A DNA stretch of 64,000 bases from positions 754,501 through 818,500 of the forward strand of contig QVRM01006121.1 in assembly GCA_003439945.1 (NCBI GenBank), given 5' to 3'. The translations under genes were made by a program, and so were the position numbers. This stretch comes from Dermanyssus gallinae (lineage: Eukaryota > Arthropoda > Arachnida > Mesostigmata > Dermanyssidae). Under the pieces are notes generated by a model. It saw only the letters and a list, made by a program, of their open reading frames with translations. It was not told where the DNA came from and ran no database searches. This document shows positions 20,911 to 32,897 of the stretch, piece after piece; within the stretch, counting starts at the first letter, position 1, and each line of letters starts with the position of its first letter.

Positions 20911-23499
20911 TATGTATAATGTTGTAGTTCCATTTTAACTTCCTTGTTGACTTACGATTACCCTCATGGACCTTTGGCCGCGGACGCAGCTTCATAGGTA
21001 ATCTATCTATTGATGTCGATTTTGCTGATTTTCGGTAACACAAACCTAATGTAGCATATGTTGTGCTGTACCGATTATTAGAATGTACCTCCGACAACGA
21101 CAGTTACCATGTATTTAAAATATAATGCAGTTAGCAAGTACACTAAACAATCCGATACTTGTTTTATTTTTGCAGAGATCCGGTTTGACAGTTGATATGA
21201 GGGTGCGGGTCTAAGGTAATATGAGGCTGACCCCCTTAATAACAGAGCAAGTGCCAAGAATAATCTTCCCTATATTCTGGACAGAAGATGTGCGTACTTT
21301 TTAGTTTCTATCTTTTGAGCGTCAGTACCTCACTACACAACAGGCAGTAGGGCTTATGTTAAAACCAAAATATCTCGTATGTAGTATATTTTAAAAACCG
21401 AGTTTAGTGCTGTAAATATTATATAAAATCGTTTTTTCTTTAGAAGAAACGCTGCTATTTATAAAAAAATAGAAACATTTAGTTATTCAACTTGTTTTAT
21501 TAATTAATTAATATACATATGATTATATTATTTACCGTTTAGAGACTAGTTGAGCTACATTAGAACATAAAAAGCAAGAGTGTAGTGATATTTGAGCTCA
21601 ATGTAGGTTCGCAAATCATCTAGATATATCAACATCAATTTTAGTAGCACATGTACGAGAGCTATTCAGCAAATTATAGTCCTTATAATTTATTTAAAAT
21701 TCCTTAAATTAGGTATAGCTAATATTTTTATATACTGTGAATCTCAATTGTTGACAAAGACGGCCGGCAGCTCTGGCGCTCGAAACAGCAGTTTCAAACC
21801 TGTCGCAACATATAATTAATTCAATTACTTTATTCAATTAATAAAATGCTATGGTTTATATGTACATAGTATGATTCACGCATGTAATATTCTATATAAT
21901 ATATGTCATCTTAGGTAGTACATGTTGAGCTTTTAATCACAGTTAAGCCACTCAACTTATTAGATAATTCGTACTAGAGGTAATGGTATGCTGCAGTTGT
22001 TATACAAATACAGTTCTAATGAAATTGTAAATTATGTTTGTTTAAAAGTGACAGTGAATTTAAAAATGTGTATTTGTTATGCGAATGTGGCTAACTATAC
22101 ATCGCTTTACAATCACAAGAAAGTGATTGGTTCAATGAATAAACTGAACGCAACGACACGCTTGAAACACAATACATCATTGAATGGCAAAAGGAAAGTA
22201 GTCAAACGTTTTCAGAAGACTGCTTAGTCATAAAATTATTTTAGTTTCTAAATTGGTAGTGAGTTAATTTGTAGTTGCAAAGTAATTAGAATGAGGTGAT
22301 GGAAAGTAAATGCGTGCATACAGCCAGCATGCTGTCGTGCTTTTTTAATATCCGCCTTCGTTAATTTACACCTCCCGCCACGTATGCTGAAAATGAGAAG
22401 CAGTGGGAGAAACCATCACAGCAAAGATAATGCTAGCAACGGAGACAAATCTATTTTAATTCCGTATCTACAGAAAATCGGATTTCGCGTTGCAACAATC
22501 CCAGGCGGATTAGCCTGCACATGTGCTATGCGATCTCGTTTAAACAAAAGGGCAAATTTAGTACATACAATTCCTCCTTAGTGAACTAACGGAAGCCTGT
22601 GTATGGCCTTAGGATTGCTTCCTTCTTAATGTTCGAGCCGACGTATCACTAACTGTAGCGTATCACTAACTAGTAGATCCTCATCTGCTTAGGAGGTTAA
22701 ACGAAAATATGTACAACACATTTCTGAGCGGGACCTGAACTGCTGATCGACTTTCACTAAAGTAAGAGACACCATTTTAGCTAAATGTGTACACTTACTT
22801 CGATATCCGACATCTCTATCGGAAACCTTAAAACATAAACCACAAATCGATTTAGCATCGATTTGGTAGTTTGTTTTCCCCATAATCAAGCGTTAAAAAT
22901 GCGGATAAAAGATATGTGAGTTAACATTTTACGTTTTATTATGTGAACATATGTTTGCTTATTATGTTGACATAAAAAAAAATTAACCAGTACACCAAGA
23001 GCTAAATTTCTACACTTCCCCCCAAGGCGACTATTTTGCTGATTTTCCAAGCCATTGTTGCGATTAACGGAAACTATAAGTAATAAATATAGATGTGTGT
23101 TTATTGCGTATACTTTTTAGGCGAATTTACCGTCAGACAGAGATAAGCTGTTGGGCATACTGAAGCACTGCGACATAGTTTGTTGGTCAGCATTGGCTCT
23201 CTGTCTTTGCTCGCTCGCGACATCTGTTCTCCTTTGTGGTCTTCTTCCTTGAACGCCCGGATCGTTTATAAATAAAGAAAATACCTGGCTCGGTCTTTAA
23301 ATTAAGGCAAACAAAAGATGCTATATGTGCCTCTTACGTTATCTGTGACTAAATTTCGCAAATACCGGCTAGCCAAACACAACGATTTTAATCTGAAAAT
23401 AAATAGTTTGTTTCATTGTTGTGGCGCCAACAGCTAACAGTCCTTTATTTATACTAGTTAAAAAATATCATACTCAATATTTTCCTATCTTCGTTAGGG
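20911..23499. other. AT-rich intron sequence
   Basis: I see no repeat family, RNA gene or exon here. A plus-strand open frame at 21988-22227 (79 codons) has no splice or homology support. Confidence 0.4.
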
Positions 23500-24900
23500 A
23501 TTGACTAAATATTTGTGTAGTATCAAGCTCTTCTCGTCTATGGGCTGGGAGCCTTTCATCGGTATAGCCTCTGTTTCGTTATTTCCACCTGCTCTTGTTC
23601 TGCATCTATGCCTAATCCCAACGCTCTCCCTAATTCTAACTTTGTAGTTCCCCTAATCGTCTACACTCCTTAGAGGATCTACAGATTTATCTCTTTTTGT
23701 ATACCTGGCAAACCGTTGTGTCGAATTCCTCAAAGCATTGATACATTAGTATCTGTCCGTTATTGACTATTACTATTGACATACCGCCCTATCCTTTAAG
23801 AAACTCTCTGCTACAATTAAAACGGCGCCCTAATAAAAACCTAATTTTTTTCTCTGAGTCGCGTCTTATTTCCTCCCTAAGCGTTTTTGAAATTATCGTT
23901 ATCGACGCCCCAACAGCTGTTTACTTCCATCTCTTTCATGCGCCCAGATCTGCTAATCTATGCACTTTATGTTCACGTTTAACTCATTAGTAGCTATTCC
24001 CCGCCCAAGAACTTTTGCCTATTTATAATCACTGCCAACGTTCCGTTTCTGTTCTTCATCTATAGCTATTTCTTTCATCCATGCATTGCCATATTTACTT
24101 TCAATCATGACATAATCCACGCATTACTTCCTATTCTCCTGACTATACATATTTTTAGCCACTATTTTATATAAATTTAGTATATTTAGTCTTGTCGTTA
24201 ATACAATTTTATTTAGCATTTTCGTTTCTATATTTTCCGACCCGTCTAAGTGATAATTGTGAGCGTTCATGTCTCTAAGACATAGTTCCCAGCCTATCAT
24301 CACTCGCAGTCGCCTCTGTTTGTCCATTGTACAATGCTTTGCCTTCCTCTAATATAGTACCCGGTGCCTTATATGCTCTTACAATCGTGATTACCCTGCT
24401 AAGCCTTTCAATGTCAACTACCACCAAGTCCTTCATTTTCATTGAACCTCTGCTTTACAGAAACATGTTTCTGTTACAACTATTTTATCTATTTTTCGCG
24501 TTTATTTTAGCCTTTACAATTTCTTCCACTGACTTGGTGTCCTACCACCTCTAATATTTAGTTAAGCTACCCTTCGGAGAGGTGATCGCTTCTTCTCACT
24601 TCTTCTCCCTCTTTAATCTTTTTTTTGGAATCTGTATAACGTTCTTTGTAATCTGCAAAAACGCTTGTGGTCGACCTTCGGATCACATTCAGCGCCCCCT
24701 CCAGTTCTTACACTGTTTCTTCGTTCTGGCTTTGCATTTCGCGGCCGCTGTACTCTCTGCTGCAACATTCGTTTTCTCCTGCAGCCATTGTCCCCTGTTG
24801 TCCCCCGGGTTCAGCTTGTTCGCGGAGCCTCTGTTTCCCATTCAATAATTTGTTGGGTTCTTCCCCTGTAGTATCCCTCCCGGTTGAAATATCCATTATC
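23500..24900 (-). pseudogene. LINE remnant with endonuclease domain
   Basis: Minus-strand pieces fit an exonuclease-endonuclease-phosphatase domain of a LINE: RDMNAHNYHLDG (usual GDMNAH, about 24245-24280), LTTRLNILNL (about 24165-24200), VDYVMIESKYGNAWMKEI (about 24060-24120) and VGSDYK (usual SDHxP, about 24020-24040). The catalytic Gly-Asp and the SDH motif are worn. The part from 24560 to 24900 (Gln/Glu-rich) may be the end of ORF1. There are many stops. Confidence 0.5.
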
Positions 24901-25503
24901 CGACCCCTAATAATTACGTTTCTGATTTAGTCTCGATGCAATTCTATAAAGCAGCTAGCCCTAATCTACAATGCGGTGGATATTCTCTTTGCACTTTTTG
25001 CCTATTTGCAGTCCTCCCAGCTACTTCGTATGTTGCCATTTTAACTCCGAGCCATTCCCGGCCTCTCGGCTAATAAGCCGGGTTTCAACCTAGGCACCTT
25101 TCTCAACGTCAAAAGCATTGTCCGGAATCATGACTTAACTTTTTTTTTCAATATTAAAATTTAGGTTTATTCACGGAACAACAATTTTACAATGCTTGGG
25201 TTCTTGTAGACAAACATATTTTAAAACGTGTAGAAGGATCATCATGTTCTATTTCATATTTCAACATGTCTCACTCCATGCGAAACTAACAATTCAAGTC
25301 GCTAAAGCTTCTCCCGTTCGCACACATGCCGCATTTCCCTTAACCTGTTGGCAGATAACTAGTTTTAACTAGATTATAATCTGATTAAAGTGAGTACACA
25401 AATTTGCTTGGGAAGTTCGGTCCAGATAGTCAGCAGGGTGTACGCGAGAGCATGACGGGTGAACTCCTTTAGAGCTAACGACCGAATTGGCAGTAATAGC
25501 ATC

Positions 25504-26045
25504 TTATAAAGGCGACTTGAAACAAACTAACTTTACTGCTTGCTGCCTCTCTGCTAGATATGACATAATCCAAAACACAAAAGTGCCACCACAACCAAAA
25601 ATTTCAAGCATATATAAAAACAACAAATGATTTGGGCAGTTAAAGGGGGCAGAAACATCCCAAACAACACCGAGACAAAGTTGGCTGTTTTGAAAAGGAT
25701 TCACGACCTTCTGATAGATCTGAGCGAGGGCAAGTTCCGTTGAGCGTGCCTTACGAAATCCCAACTGATTACACGACAAGAAACCAATCGAATTAAGATG
25801 CCCTTCGAATCTGGACTTATCCACCTTCCCAAATATTTTGGAGAAGTAATCTACAAAAAAAAATGGGCGGTAATTATTTGGATTTCTACGGTCGGCCTTA
25901 TTTGTAATTAGGGGAATAATTGTACACATCTTTAATCCGGCAGGAAAAGCACCAGTAGTCAAAAAACGGTTCAAATGATGCGCCAATGGACAAGCAAGAG
26001 TGACGGAGGACAGCTTTAGCAATCTGTCTGTGAGCAGTCTGCAGC
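25504..26045 (-). pseudogene. Jockey/CR1-type RT fragment
   Basis: One open stretch of 172 codons encodes RT fingers and the start of the palm: FPAGLKMCTIIPL, NNYRPFFFVDYFSKIFGKV, QLGFRKARSTELALAQIYQ, and motif A as VVWDVSAPFNCPNH (usual FLDVSKAFDxVNH). The first catalytic Asp is present, but motifs B and C are missing because the fragment ends at 25504. Its 5' side continues, broken, to about 26110. Confidence 0.65.
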
Positions 26046-26109
26046 TCCAACACTCCAGGAAGCCTTAGTGGACTATGTACCTCTCTGTACCTCCACGGCG
26101 TGCCAACTG

Positions 26110-27599
26110 GCAAAACAGAGAACCACAAAATTCCAAGACTGGAAAGCGAGGGGGACGTCTCGATGGTCCCCCTCTCTTTCCAGTAATTGTCGGACCCGTT
26201 GCACCTCGGACCTCTAAAAACCTCCCTAACTTTTCTTTTACACTCTACATGTTCAAGTCTTCCCAGCGACAACTACAGTTTCTTTTCCGAACTGGTGCTC
26301 GTGCATTTCGTTGTTGCGGCTGCTTTTCTGTCCCCAGCTGTTGCTGTGTTTGCTTCTTTATCTAGTGCAGCAACACCATCGGCTCTTCCTTGTTGCAGCG
26401 CCGTTCGCCGCCCGCTTTCGTGTACTCCTTCGTCGTCGCCTTAATTGTTGCCGTCATCAGCATCGGCGGCTTGCGTATACTCGTCATTTCCTTCGGCTCA
26501 ACTCCAAATCCACTACCTCCCCTTGCCTTTTTCTGGTCTCCCTATCTTCTGCTTCTGCACTTCTACTTGATCCGCACCGACTGTTACAATCAGCATCGCC
26601 TCCTCTATGATTGTCTCTCGTTCCTCTAGCCCCGCCCTCTCATTCTCGCCGTCAATACGGCTGCCTTCACCAGTAACAGCAGATGCAGACTGTCACCACT
26701 TGGGTCCATCTAATCTTTTCTCGCCGCTGCGGAGCAGTTTGTTCAGCTCCTGTTTAATCGTCATTATATTCTACTTCCTATCTTCTAAAACAGCTTTTTT
26801 TTTTGTTTCGACGCTGTTTCGAATTTTTGCACATTCCTCGTGCATGTCTCCTACTTGGTATGCATAGCGTGGGCGACGTGTCCAGTTCTGCCTTTACTTT
26901 TGCCATCCCTGTATTCATCTGCCGATGTGTAGCACGCTCCCAGAAGATTTCTAGAACAGTTCTGGATAAGCAGAACGTCTTTCGGTGTATAAAAACTTGG
27001 CTATTGACCATGCACTTGCAGGCTCATTATGCCTATAGAGACACAGTCTGGGATCACCCAGGCTAAACCACATTCTGTGCACGTCCCCCACAGGTCAACA
27101 CTGTGAAACCTTGCAAGCATTTGACAAGGTGTTAAGGATATAGTAAGTCAAGTTCTAAGCATCACTCTTTACTGACAGGTTCTCACATTTCTCGTAGCGA
27201 AGGAAGGTTGGGACTAAAGTTTGTAGCAAAACTTGCTTCTTTGTGCTACGCTGCCTGCTTCGTAGAGTCTACGGGGCTCGTGGATACGTTGTTTTTCTAT
27301 ATATATTTTCACACCCTTTAGCAGGGGGGCTTTATTGAGATCATAGGAGAACGTTATTACAAGCCAACCTTCAGGCGGCAGATATTGCGTTGTACGTGGT
27401 TGAGCTTATGCACTAAGAGCCATGCAAACATTTTATTAACGACCGCTTTTCTGGCAATAATTTTGACCTGGGTATTGGCTCTTGAGCGAGTGTTTGTAGT
27501 ATTTAACTAAAAAAATCCCATTGCTTGCTCGGGCCCTTTACACATTAATGTGAGTAAATGTGCGTTTGTCAATTATATCTAACAATTCAACAATATTGC

Positions 27600-27601
<2 letters not shown>
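26110..27601. other. Unassigned sequence
   Basis: Positions 26270-26860 are strongly pyrimidine-rich on the plus strand. The long open frames there are low-complexity Leu/Ser readings and not credible proteins. It may be the ORF1 region of the LINE whose RT is at 25504-26045. Nothing is seen from 26870 to 27601. Confidence 0.35.

Positions 27602-27664
<63 letters not shown>
27602..27664. repeat. (TA)n microsatellite
   Basis: An uninterrupted TA run of 63 bases. Confidence 0.99.
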
Positions 27665-27666
<2 letters not shown>

Positions 27667-27689
27667 CCCTCAGTTAAGATTTAACGTCC

Positions 27690-27960
27690 ATGGTACTGCT
27701 TTTCGCTTTGCTTCATAGACGGACTACCCCCATAAATACAAATGTGCAACGGTGGGGTTCTAACCCGCGCACCTATCTAGTGTCTCCTCCGGTCGTGAGG
27801 CGCAGGCGAATGCGCTCACCACGCCACCGGGAGGCCTGCAATGGGTCAAGTGCACACCAAGTGCGGTTGCCGAACAAGGGTTACAGTGCAAGCATATTTT
27901 GTCCCAAACCTCAACCTTGTGGCCACTCGACCCACTAATTCGGCAACTGATTCACGAAGT
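27690..27960 (-). repeat. tRNA-derived SINE, family B
   Basis: The minus strand carries GGTGGCGTGGTGAGCGCATT (A-box region, about 27808-27828) and GGGTTAGAACCC (B box, 27755-27766), spaced as in a tRNA. It lies next to the (TA)n run. It differs from SINE families A and C. I see only one copy here, so SINE status is inferred from the tRNA-like promoter in a non-tRNA context. Confidence 0.5.
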
Positions 27961-28217
27961 GTTAACAGATAGAGAGATAATCCAGTTTCGTTGGACAGCC
28001 CCTGGATCTCGACATAGATACGGAGGCGATGCGGCTTCTGTTCATGGCATTTAGGTGAGATGGTCGACGCCTGGCTTAGACAAAGCAGGGATGACCTTTC
28101 TAACCAACGGAGTAGGCAGCAATTCTCAATCCCGTAATCCTATGATTGGATAAGTAGACATAATTGTCCCCCAATTACGGGCATCACTCTAGCTCGATTT
28201 GTTTTGCATTTGTTGCA

Positions 28218-28640
28218 GTCGCGACGGTATCCTAAATCACAATATTTCCCTAGAACACCTACGCAACCAACGCGTGTCTTTGTCGGCTGTACAATCCCAT
28301 AATCAGCAAAACACAGCAATTGCTGCTCAGAAGAAAAGATAGCTTATTTTCTATCCCCGTTGCTTGAAAAACGACGTTTGTGACGTTAATTACTTACAGA
28401 TATACTAGTTCTGCATATATGTATTGTTTAGGCAGAAGACAGCTTAATTTACTGAGTTATAAAATAATATTTCACAAACATTTACTGATGTTAGAGTAGA
28501 CACACAACAGAGCATTACCAAAAACATAACCTTGCCTATTGCAGCAGCACTATAGTTTTGCTGAGCACTTTCTTTCATAAAGCAAAGCTCCGGAACAGAA
28601 TATTTTTCCTGGCTGAACCAGAGACTTGTGCATAATCAAG
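28218..28640 (+). pseudogene. Related copy of the CD36 gene 1 last exon and 3' UTR
   Basis: A good acceptor (TTTTGCATTTGTTGCAG|TCG at 28218) is followed by an open frame of 40 codons ending ...QQNTAIAAQKKR and a stop at 28339. From about 28315 onward the DNA aligns with 39230-39600: CTTATTTTCTATCC, GTTGCTTGAAAAACGACG, and ATAAAGCAAAGC near 28580. It is therefore either a decayed duplicate of the terminal exon or an alternative last exon with a shorter tail. The AATAAA of the other copy is CATAAA here. Confidence 0.55.
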
Positions 28641-28703
28641 TGTATGGATATTTAAAACAACATTAGTTGAATTATACAAGTGCTTAACGTGCTCTGGGTA
28701 TAG

Positions 28704-28805
<102 letters not shown>

Positions 28806-28829
28806 ACTTCGTTGAGACCCATATCCACC

Positions 28830-29675
28830 AAACGCACCTCCCCCCTTAAGCTTCACTCTTTGTCATCTTTTGCCGTAGCTGCTCCAGGTCTGCTCACTGG
28901 AGACGATGTATTCTCTAAACTCTATTAGTGCTGGACCGAAATGGATTGCTGCCCTCGTAGTGTGGGTCTCCCTCCCTGGTCCATTTCTCTCGGACGAGCC
29001 TGCTTGCCCACAACCGCGCAGCCTCCCAGGCCGAGCACTGTAGCAGTGTGCGACTTGGAGTGTCCTCATTGGCTTCTTGACAGATTACGCATATCGGCGA
29101 CGGAGCCTCTCCAATTCGGGACAAATACGAGTTGAGCATTTCGTGTCCTGTGAGGATCTGGATGAGGTGATAGATAAGGTCTCTCCCTGGTCTCTTTACC
29201 CATGGTTTGATATCTGGCAGCAATATGCACAGGGATCCTCCAGGACCCCAGGGGGATGCCGCCCCACTCCATCTGCTATGTCTCAATTGTGACGTTCCTC
29301 TCCCTGTCTTTTTCCGTCTGCGTAGGAGCACCTAGGTATCAAAATCGCTTCCTTTCGAGTGCTATGAGATACCAGGGTATCGACCCTGCCAGCACCAGGG
29401 CGCATTCGTGCTGATTCTGCGGTACCCCTGGATTACCCTTAGGGCTGCTACTCTCTGAATCCTTCGCAGAATTTGCTTTGCCTTTTTCGTCTTAAGAGTT
29501 GCTCTCACCCAAACTGGCGCTCCTAATAATGATATCCGCGACCGTCATTAGCAGTGCCCTTGTGCGGGTCCGGGGGCCATTGATGTTCGGCAGAATCTTG
29601 GCTATAGCACACACTGCCTTGGCTGCTTTTGTCGTTGCTTTTTTTATGTGCCTGAGGCCATTCATCGCAGTATCT
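28830..29675 (-). pseudogene. Older R1-like LINE, 3' part, split by a younger LINE
   Basis: Minus-strand frames give HIKKATTKAAKAVCAIAKIL (RT thumb, about 29590-29650) and ILTGHEMLNSYLSRIGEAPS with CVICQEANEDTPSRTLLQC (C-terminal CCHC, about 29040-29160). The reading frame is cut at 29675 by the poly(A) end of the element at 29676-36001 and continues in frame at 36016 (YLGVTLDTA), so both halves were one element. Frameshifts show it was already dead. Confidence 0.8.
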
Positions 29676-29887
29676 TTTTTTTTTTTGAGGTTGGGGAAAA
29701 ATGCTTTATGCACATCCAGCGCAGTTATCACTGTCCGGGCGTGTATAAGCGCGTAGGTAGTGTGGGACTCCCCGATGGCATGGGGTTACCCACTAAAAAA
29801 CCCTAGTCCTCACATTTACCCCCCCAGGGTTCGGTACTGTTTGCCAGTTCTTCAAGGCCCTGGGGGGGGGAGTCGTCCGCTCTACAT

Positions 29888-32209
29888 CTACGACATGGCC
29901 TCCGAGGCCTGTAAGGACATCTCACAATCTCTTCTAGCGAGTGAAGCGCGTCTTTCCTTCTCTAGGCAGGTTTTTTCTCTGATGATCCGGTCGAGGTATG
30001 ACGCTCCTTCTCTCCATGATTGGCCTGACGTCAACATCGATGTTATGATCGTTTTAGTGTCAGCTCCCGCTAGTACATATTTGGAGGTCTGCCTGAGGTT
30101 CGAGAGCCTTGGGCATCCTGCGACCGTGTGGTCCACGTCGTCAGGTTCTCCAGTTGTGCACAAAACACAGATGTCTGAGTGAGACTTGCCTATTCTCATC
30201 ATGTACGTTTGGAATTGGCCGTGTCCCGTTACAGCCTGTGTGGCGTAAAATGATAACGAGCCTTGGCCTGGGCCGTTGTACCATTCATGTAAGTCACTGA
30301 CGAGGTGGCGGGTCCAGCCCGCGCGTGAGGATAGGGCACGCCATTCCTCCGCCCAAGTCTGCATCGTCGCCTCCCTTGCTTCGTTGTAGTCCGTATATCC
30401 GTCCCTTCGCTTGGTGCTCCTCTGTCCTGCCAGGAGATCCCATGGGAGCATTCTGGCTAGTACTAGCGCAGCCTCCGTGCTGACGGTTCTATACACCCTG
30501 CTGACACGTATCGCGATTGATCTCTGAGCCAACCTAAGGAGTTGCCTGTTGCTGATTGTGCGGAGGGCCATGTCAGCCCACACTGACGCTGCGTATAGTG
30601 CCGTGGACTCCGCCGCCGACGCTATCAATATTTTCTTCTCCAAATCCGCGTCTCCCGACCGAGGCAGGATTTTAGCCATTGCCCTAGCGATTGTATGCAC
30701 TTTTTTGGATATGGCCAAGATGTGGGCGCGGCCCGTAAGGCCGGAATCGAGAGTGACTCCTAGATATTTTGCCGTTTTCGACAGCATGATAGCGTGGCCG
30801 TCCAATGTCAAGTGAATGCCGCGGGTGCGTTTGCGACCTGACAGGTAGATTGCCTCAGTTTTTTCTGGGGCCAGCTGAAGGTTGTTTTGTGCCATCCACC
30901 AAGAGACACAGCGCATGGCGTTGTTTGCTGTGGCCTCGAGTATGGTCTCATGGCCTGCTGTTATAATAAGTGCCAGGTCGTCTGCGTAAGCCAGCGTTTG
31001 TGCCCCTGGCGGAAGGTTTGGCAGACGCAGGACATCGTCATATGCCAAATTCCACAGAGTTGGGCCGAGTATAGACCCCTGTGGGACCCCGGCGGTGATA
31101 CTAAACCTGCCATGATGTGTCAACAGGTGGCGGTAACTCAGATAGGAGGAGATGATGCGAACCATATAAGGAGGTATATTTCGTCGTTTCATGTCCTCAA
31201 GAATTTTCGCCCAGTTGGCGCTGTTGAAAGCGTTTTTGACGTCAAGAAGTATCAGTAAAACAAACTTCCTGGTGTTGCGCGACGCCCTGGTTTCTTGTCT
31301 TGCTTTTTCCAGGGTTTCCTCGATAGGGTCGAGTGTCGAGTGACCCTTGCGGAAACCATGTTGGTTAGGTGCCAAAGCTTCTGTGTCTTCTATAGCCTTC
31401 GTGAGACGCTCATGGATGATGTTTTCAAAAAGCTTGCCAATAGTGTCTAGAAGGCAAATTGGTCTGTAGGTTCCTGGGGTGTGCTTGGGAATCAGGGCCA
31501 GAAAGGAAGTCTTCCAGGCAGGTGGGAAGAACCCCTCCCGGAGGAGATGGGTCGCGGTATCTGCGACGATTTTCGGATGCTCTCTTGCCATAAGCCGGAT
31601 CACACCAGGAGGGACATCGTCAGGACCCGGTGCTTTGCCAGGGGCGAGGCGCTCGGCTGCCTGAAGGACATCGTTCTCTGTGACGGGCGGAATGTCTGCT
31701 GGGTCTATATTGGTATAAGTTACTGAAGGGCGAGGAGAATGCGACGGGAAGAGTTTCTTGACTTGGCGGAGAGTTTCTTCTTGTGTTAGAGGGGGTGGAG
31801 ATGTCTTGAGTTTTTCCCGGACTATCCGATAAGGAATTCCCCAGGGATCATGTTGTACAAGATCGATTAGAGCCCTCCAACATTCCCGTTTCGCTGTCCT
31901 GATCTTTTGGCGAAGAGTGTTTCTTGCTGTTCGGTATATGTCTAGTAGTGTATCCTCCCGGGCCAAAGCAATATGAAGTATGTGCTCGTGTTCACCGTTT
32001 CGGCGTCTTCTCGCAAGCCAGGTTCGAGCCGTCGTCAGGGTGCGCTTGGCACGTATACATGCTGAGCGGGCTTCCTTTATCTCGGATGTCCACCATGGCT
32101 GTGGGGAGCGTCTACCAGTGCGGCGACGCGGCGGGCCGCCTGCGGCCCTGCACGCCTTTATTACTATTTGCGTTAGGTCTTCCGGAGAGGGTTGGGAGTC
32201 TTGATACAT
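29888..32209 (-). CDS. LINE ORF2: reverse transcriptase and C-terminal zinc region
   Basis: An open frame of 773 codons, the largest in the window. In order it carries PWWTSEIKEA (start of the linker after the endonuclease), APGPDDVPPGVIRLMA and YRPICLLDTIGKL (fingers), NQHGFRKGHST, motif A LLDVKNAFNSANW, motif B AGVPQGSILGPTLWNLAYDD, motif C LAYADDLALII (both catalytic Asp present, codons at 30977-30988), thumb LQLAPEKTEAIYLSGRK, and CVLCTTGEPDDVDHTVAGC (CCHC). The RT looks intact. The frame lacks its endonuclease because of frameshifts upstream, so the annotated Met is only the first in the open stretch. It would act in target-primed reverse transcription. No RNase H domain is seen. Confidence 0.9.
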   Translation of the reverse strand: MYQDSQPSPEDLTQIVIKACRAAGGPPRRRTGRRSPQPWWTSEIKEARSACIRAKRTLTTARTWLARRRRNGEHEHILHIALAREDTLLDIYRTARNTLRQKIRTAKRECWRALIDLVQHDPWGIPYRIVREKLKTSPPPLTQEETLRQVKKLFPSHSPRPSVTYTNIDPADIPPVTENDVLQAAERLAPGKAPGPDDVPPGVIRLMAREHPKIVADTATHLLREGFFPPAWKTSFLALIPKHTPGTYRPICLLDTIGKLFENIIHERLTKAIEDTEALAPNQHGFRKGHSTLDPIEETLEKARQETRASRNTRKFVLLILLDVKNAFNSANWAKILEDMKRRNIPPYMVRIISSYLSYRHLLTHHGRFSITAGVPQGSILGPTLWNLAYDDVLRLPNLPPGAQTLAYADDLALIITAGHETILEATANNAMRCVSWWMAQNNLQLAPEKTEAIYLSGRKRTRGIHLTLDGHAIMLSKTAKYLGVTLDSGLTGRAHILAISKKVHTIARAMAKILPRSGDADLEKKILIASAAESTALYAASVWADMALRTISNRQLLRLAQRSIAIRVSRVYRTVSTEAALVLARMLPWDLLAGQRSTKRRDGYTDYNEAREATMQTWAEEWRALSSRAGWTRHLVSDLHEWYNGPGQGSLSFYATQAVTGHGQFQTYMMRIGKSHSDICVLCTTGEPDDVDHTVAGCPRLSNLRQTSKYVLAGADTKTIITSMLTSGQSWREGASYLDRIIREKTCLEKERRASLARRDCEMSLQASEAMS

Positions 32210-32893
32210 GTTGAATTGTGCAGCTATGTAGAGTTTTAGCTTGTTGATGTCTCATCTGCCAAGTTTTTCGGCTCGAGAGTGGCTGTCTAGGTGCCCCGTC
32301 GTAATCGAAGGCTATGTATTGGTGGTCACTGAGCGTTTCGGCGTCTGTGACGACTCTCCATCTGTTAATCAGACAAAGGGAAGCACTGTTGGTAAGTGTG
32401 AGATCAATGAATGACTCTTGTCGACCTGTCCGACGAATGTCGGAATGTTCCCGTCGTTAATTACTGAGAGATCCGAGTTGGCCAGCCAGTCCAGTAGTAG
32501 GAGGCCCCGGGACGTGGGAGCGCGGGAGCCCCATAGAGGATGTGCCGCGTTGAAGTCACCTGTCAGAAGTAGTTGGTGGGGGTTGAGAGATGTAATGAGA
32601 TCAGTGAGTGATGCGAGGTAGTCGTTAAATTCCTCTAGTGTGCGGTTTGGTGAAAAATAGCAGGAGAGAACATATGAGCCGCTGCCTAGGTGAATCCATG
32701 TGCACCCAGAGCAAGCCCCGTTGCCCGAGACGGAGACCTTTGGTCTACTGCGGAATCAGCATAATGGTTTGCTCGTGTTGATGCAATATTAACATTGGGC
32801 TCTGACATGAGGCATAAGGATATCTGGTTCTCCTGTACGTACACGTTAAGAGCGTCATGAGCGGCCCGGCAGCGGTTTAAGTTTACTTGTAGG
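32210..32893 (-). pseudogene. LINE ORF2 endonuclease domain, frameshifted
   Basis: Minus-strand reading in changing frames gives NQISLCLMSEPNVN (about 32800-32845), SGSYVLSCYFSPN (about 32645-32685), LLLTGDFNAAHPLWGSRAP (about 32520-32575) and LSDHQYIAFDY (about 32300-32335). These are the Glu, Asn-Ala and SDH motifs of the exonuclease-endonuclease-phosphatase family that nicks target DNA. At least two frameshifts and a stop (after GLALGAHGFT) break it. One indel lies just upstream of the RT frame, near 32250. The element therefore cannot make its own full ORF2 protein. Confidence 0.8.
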
Positions 32894-32897
32894 ATCT

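Noticed and set aside
26270..26870. Long plus-strand open frames rich in Leu, Ser and Cys
   Set aside because: They overlap in several frames, are low complexity and lack motifs. They reflect pyrimidine-rich DNA.
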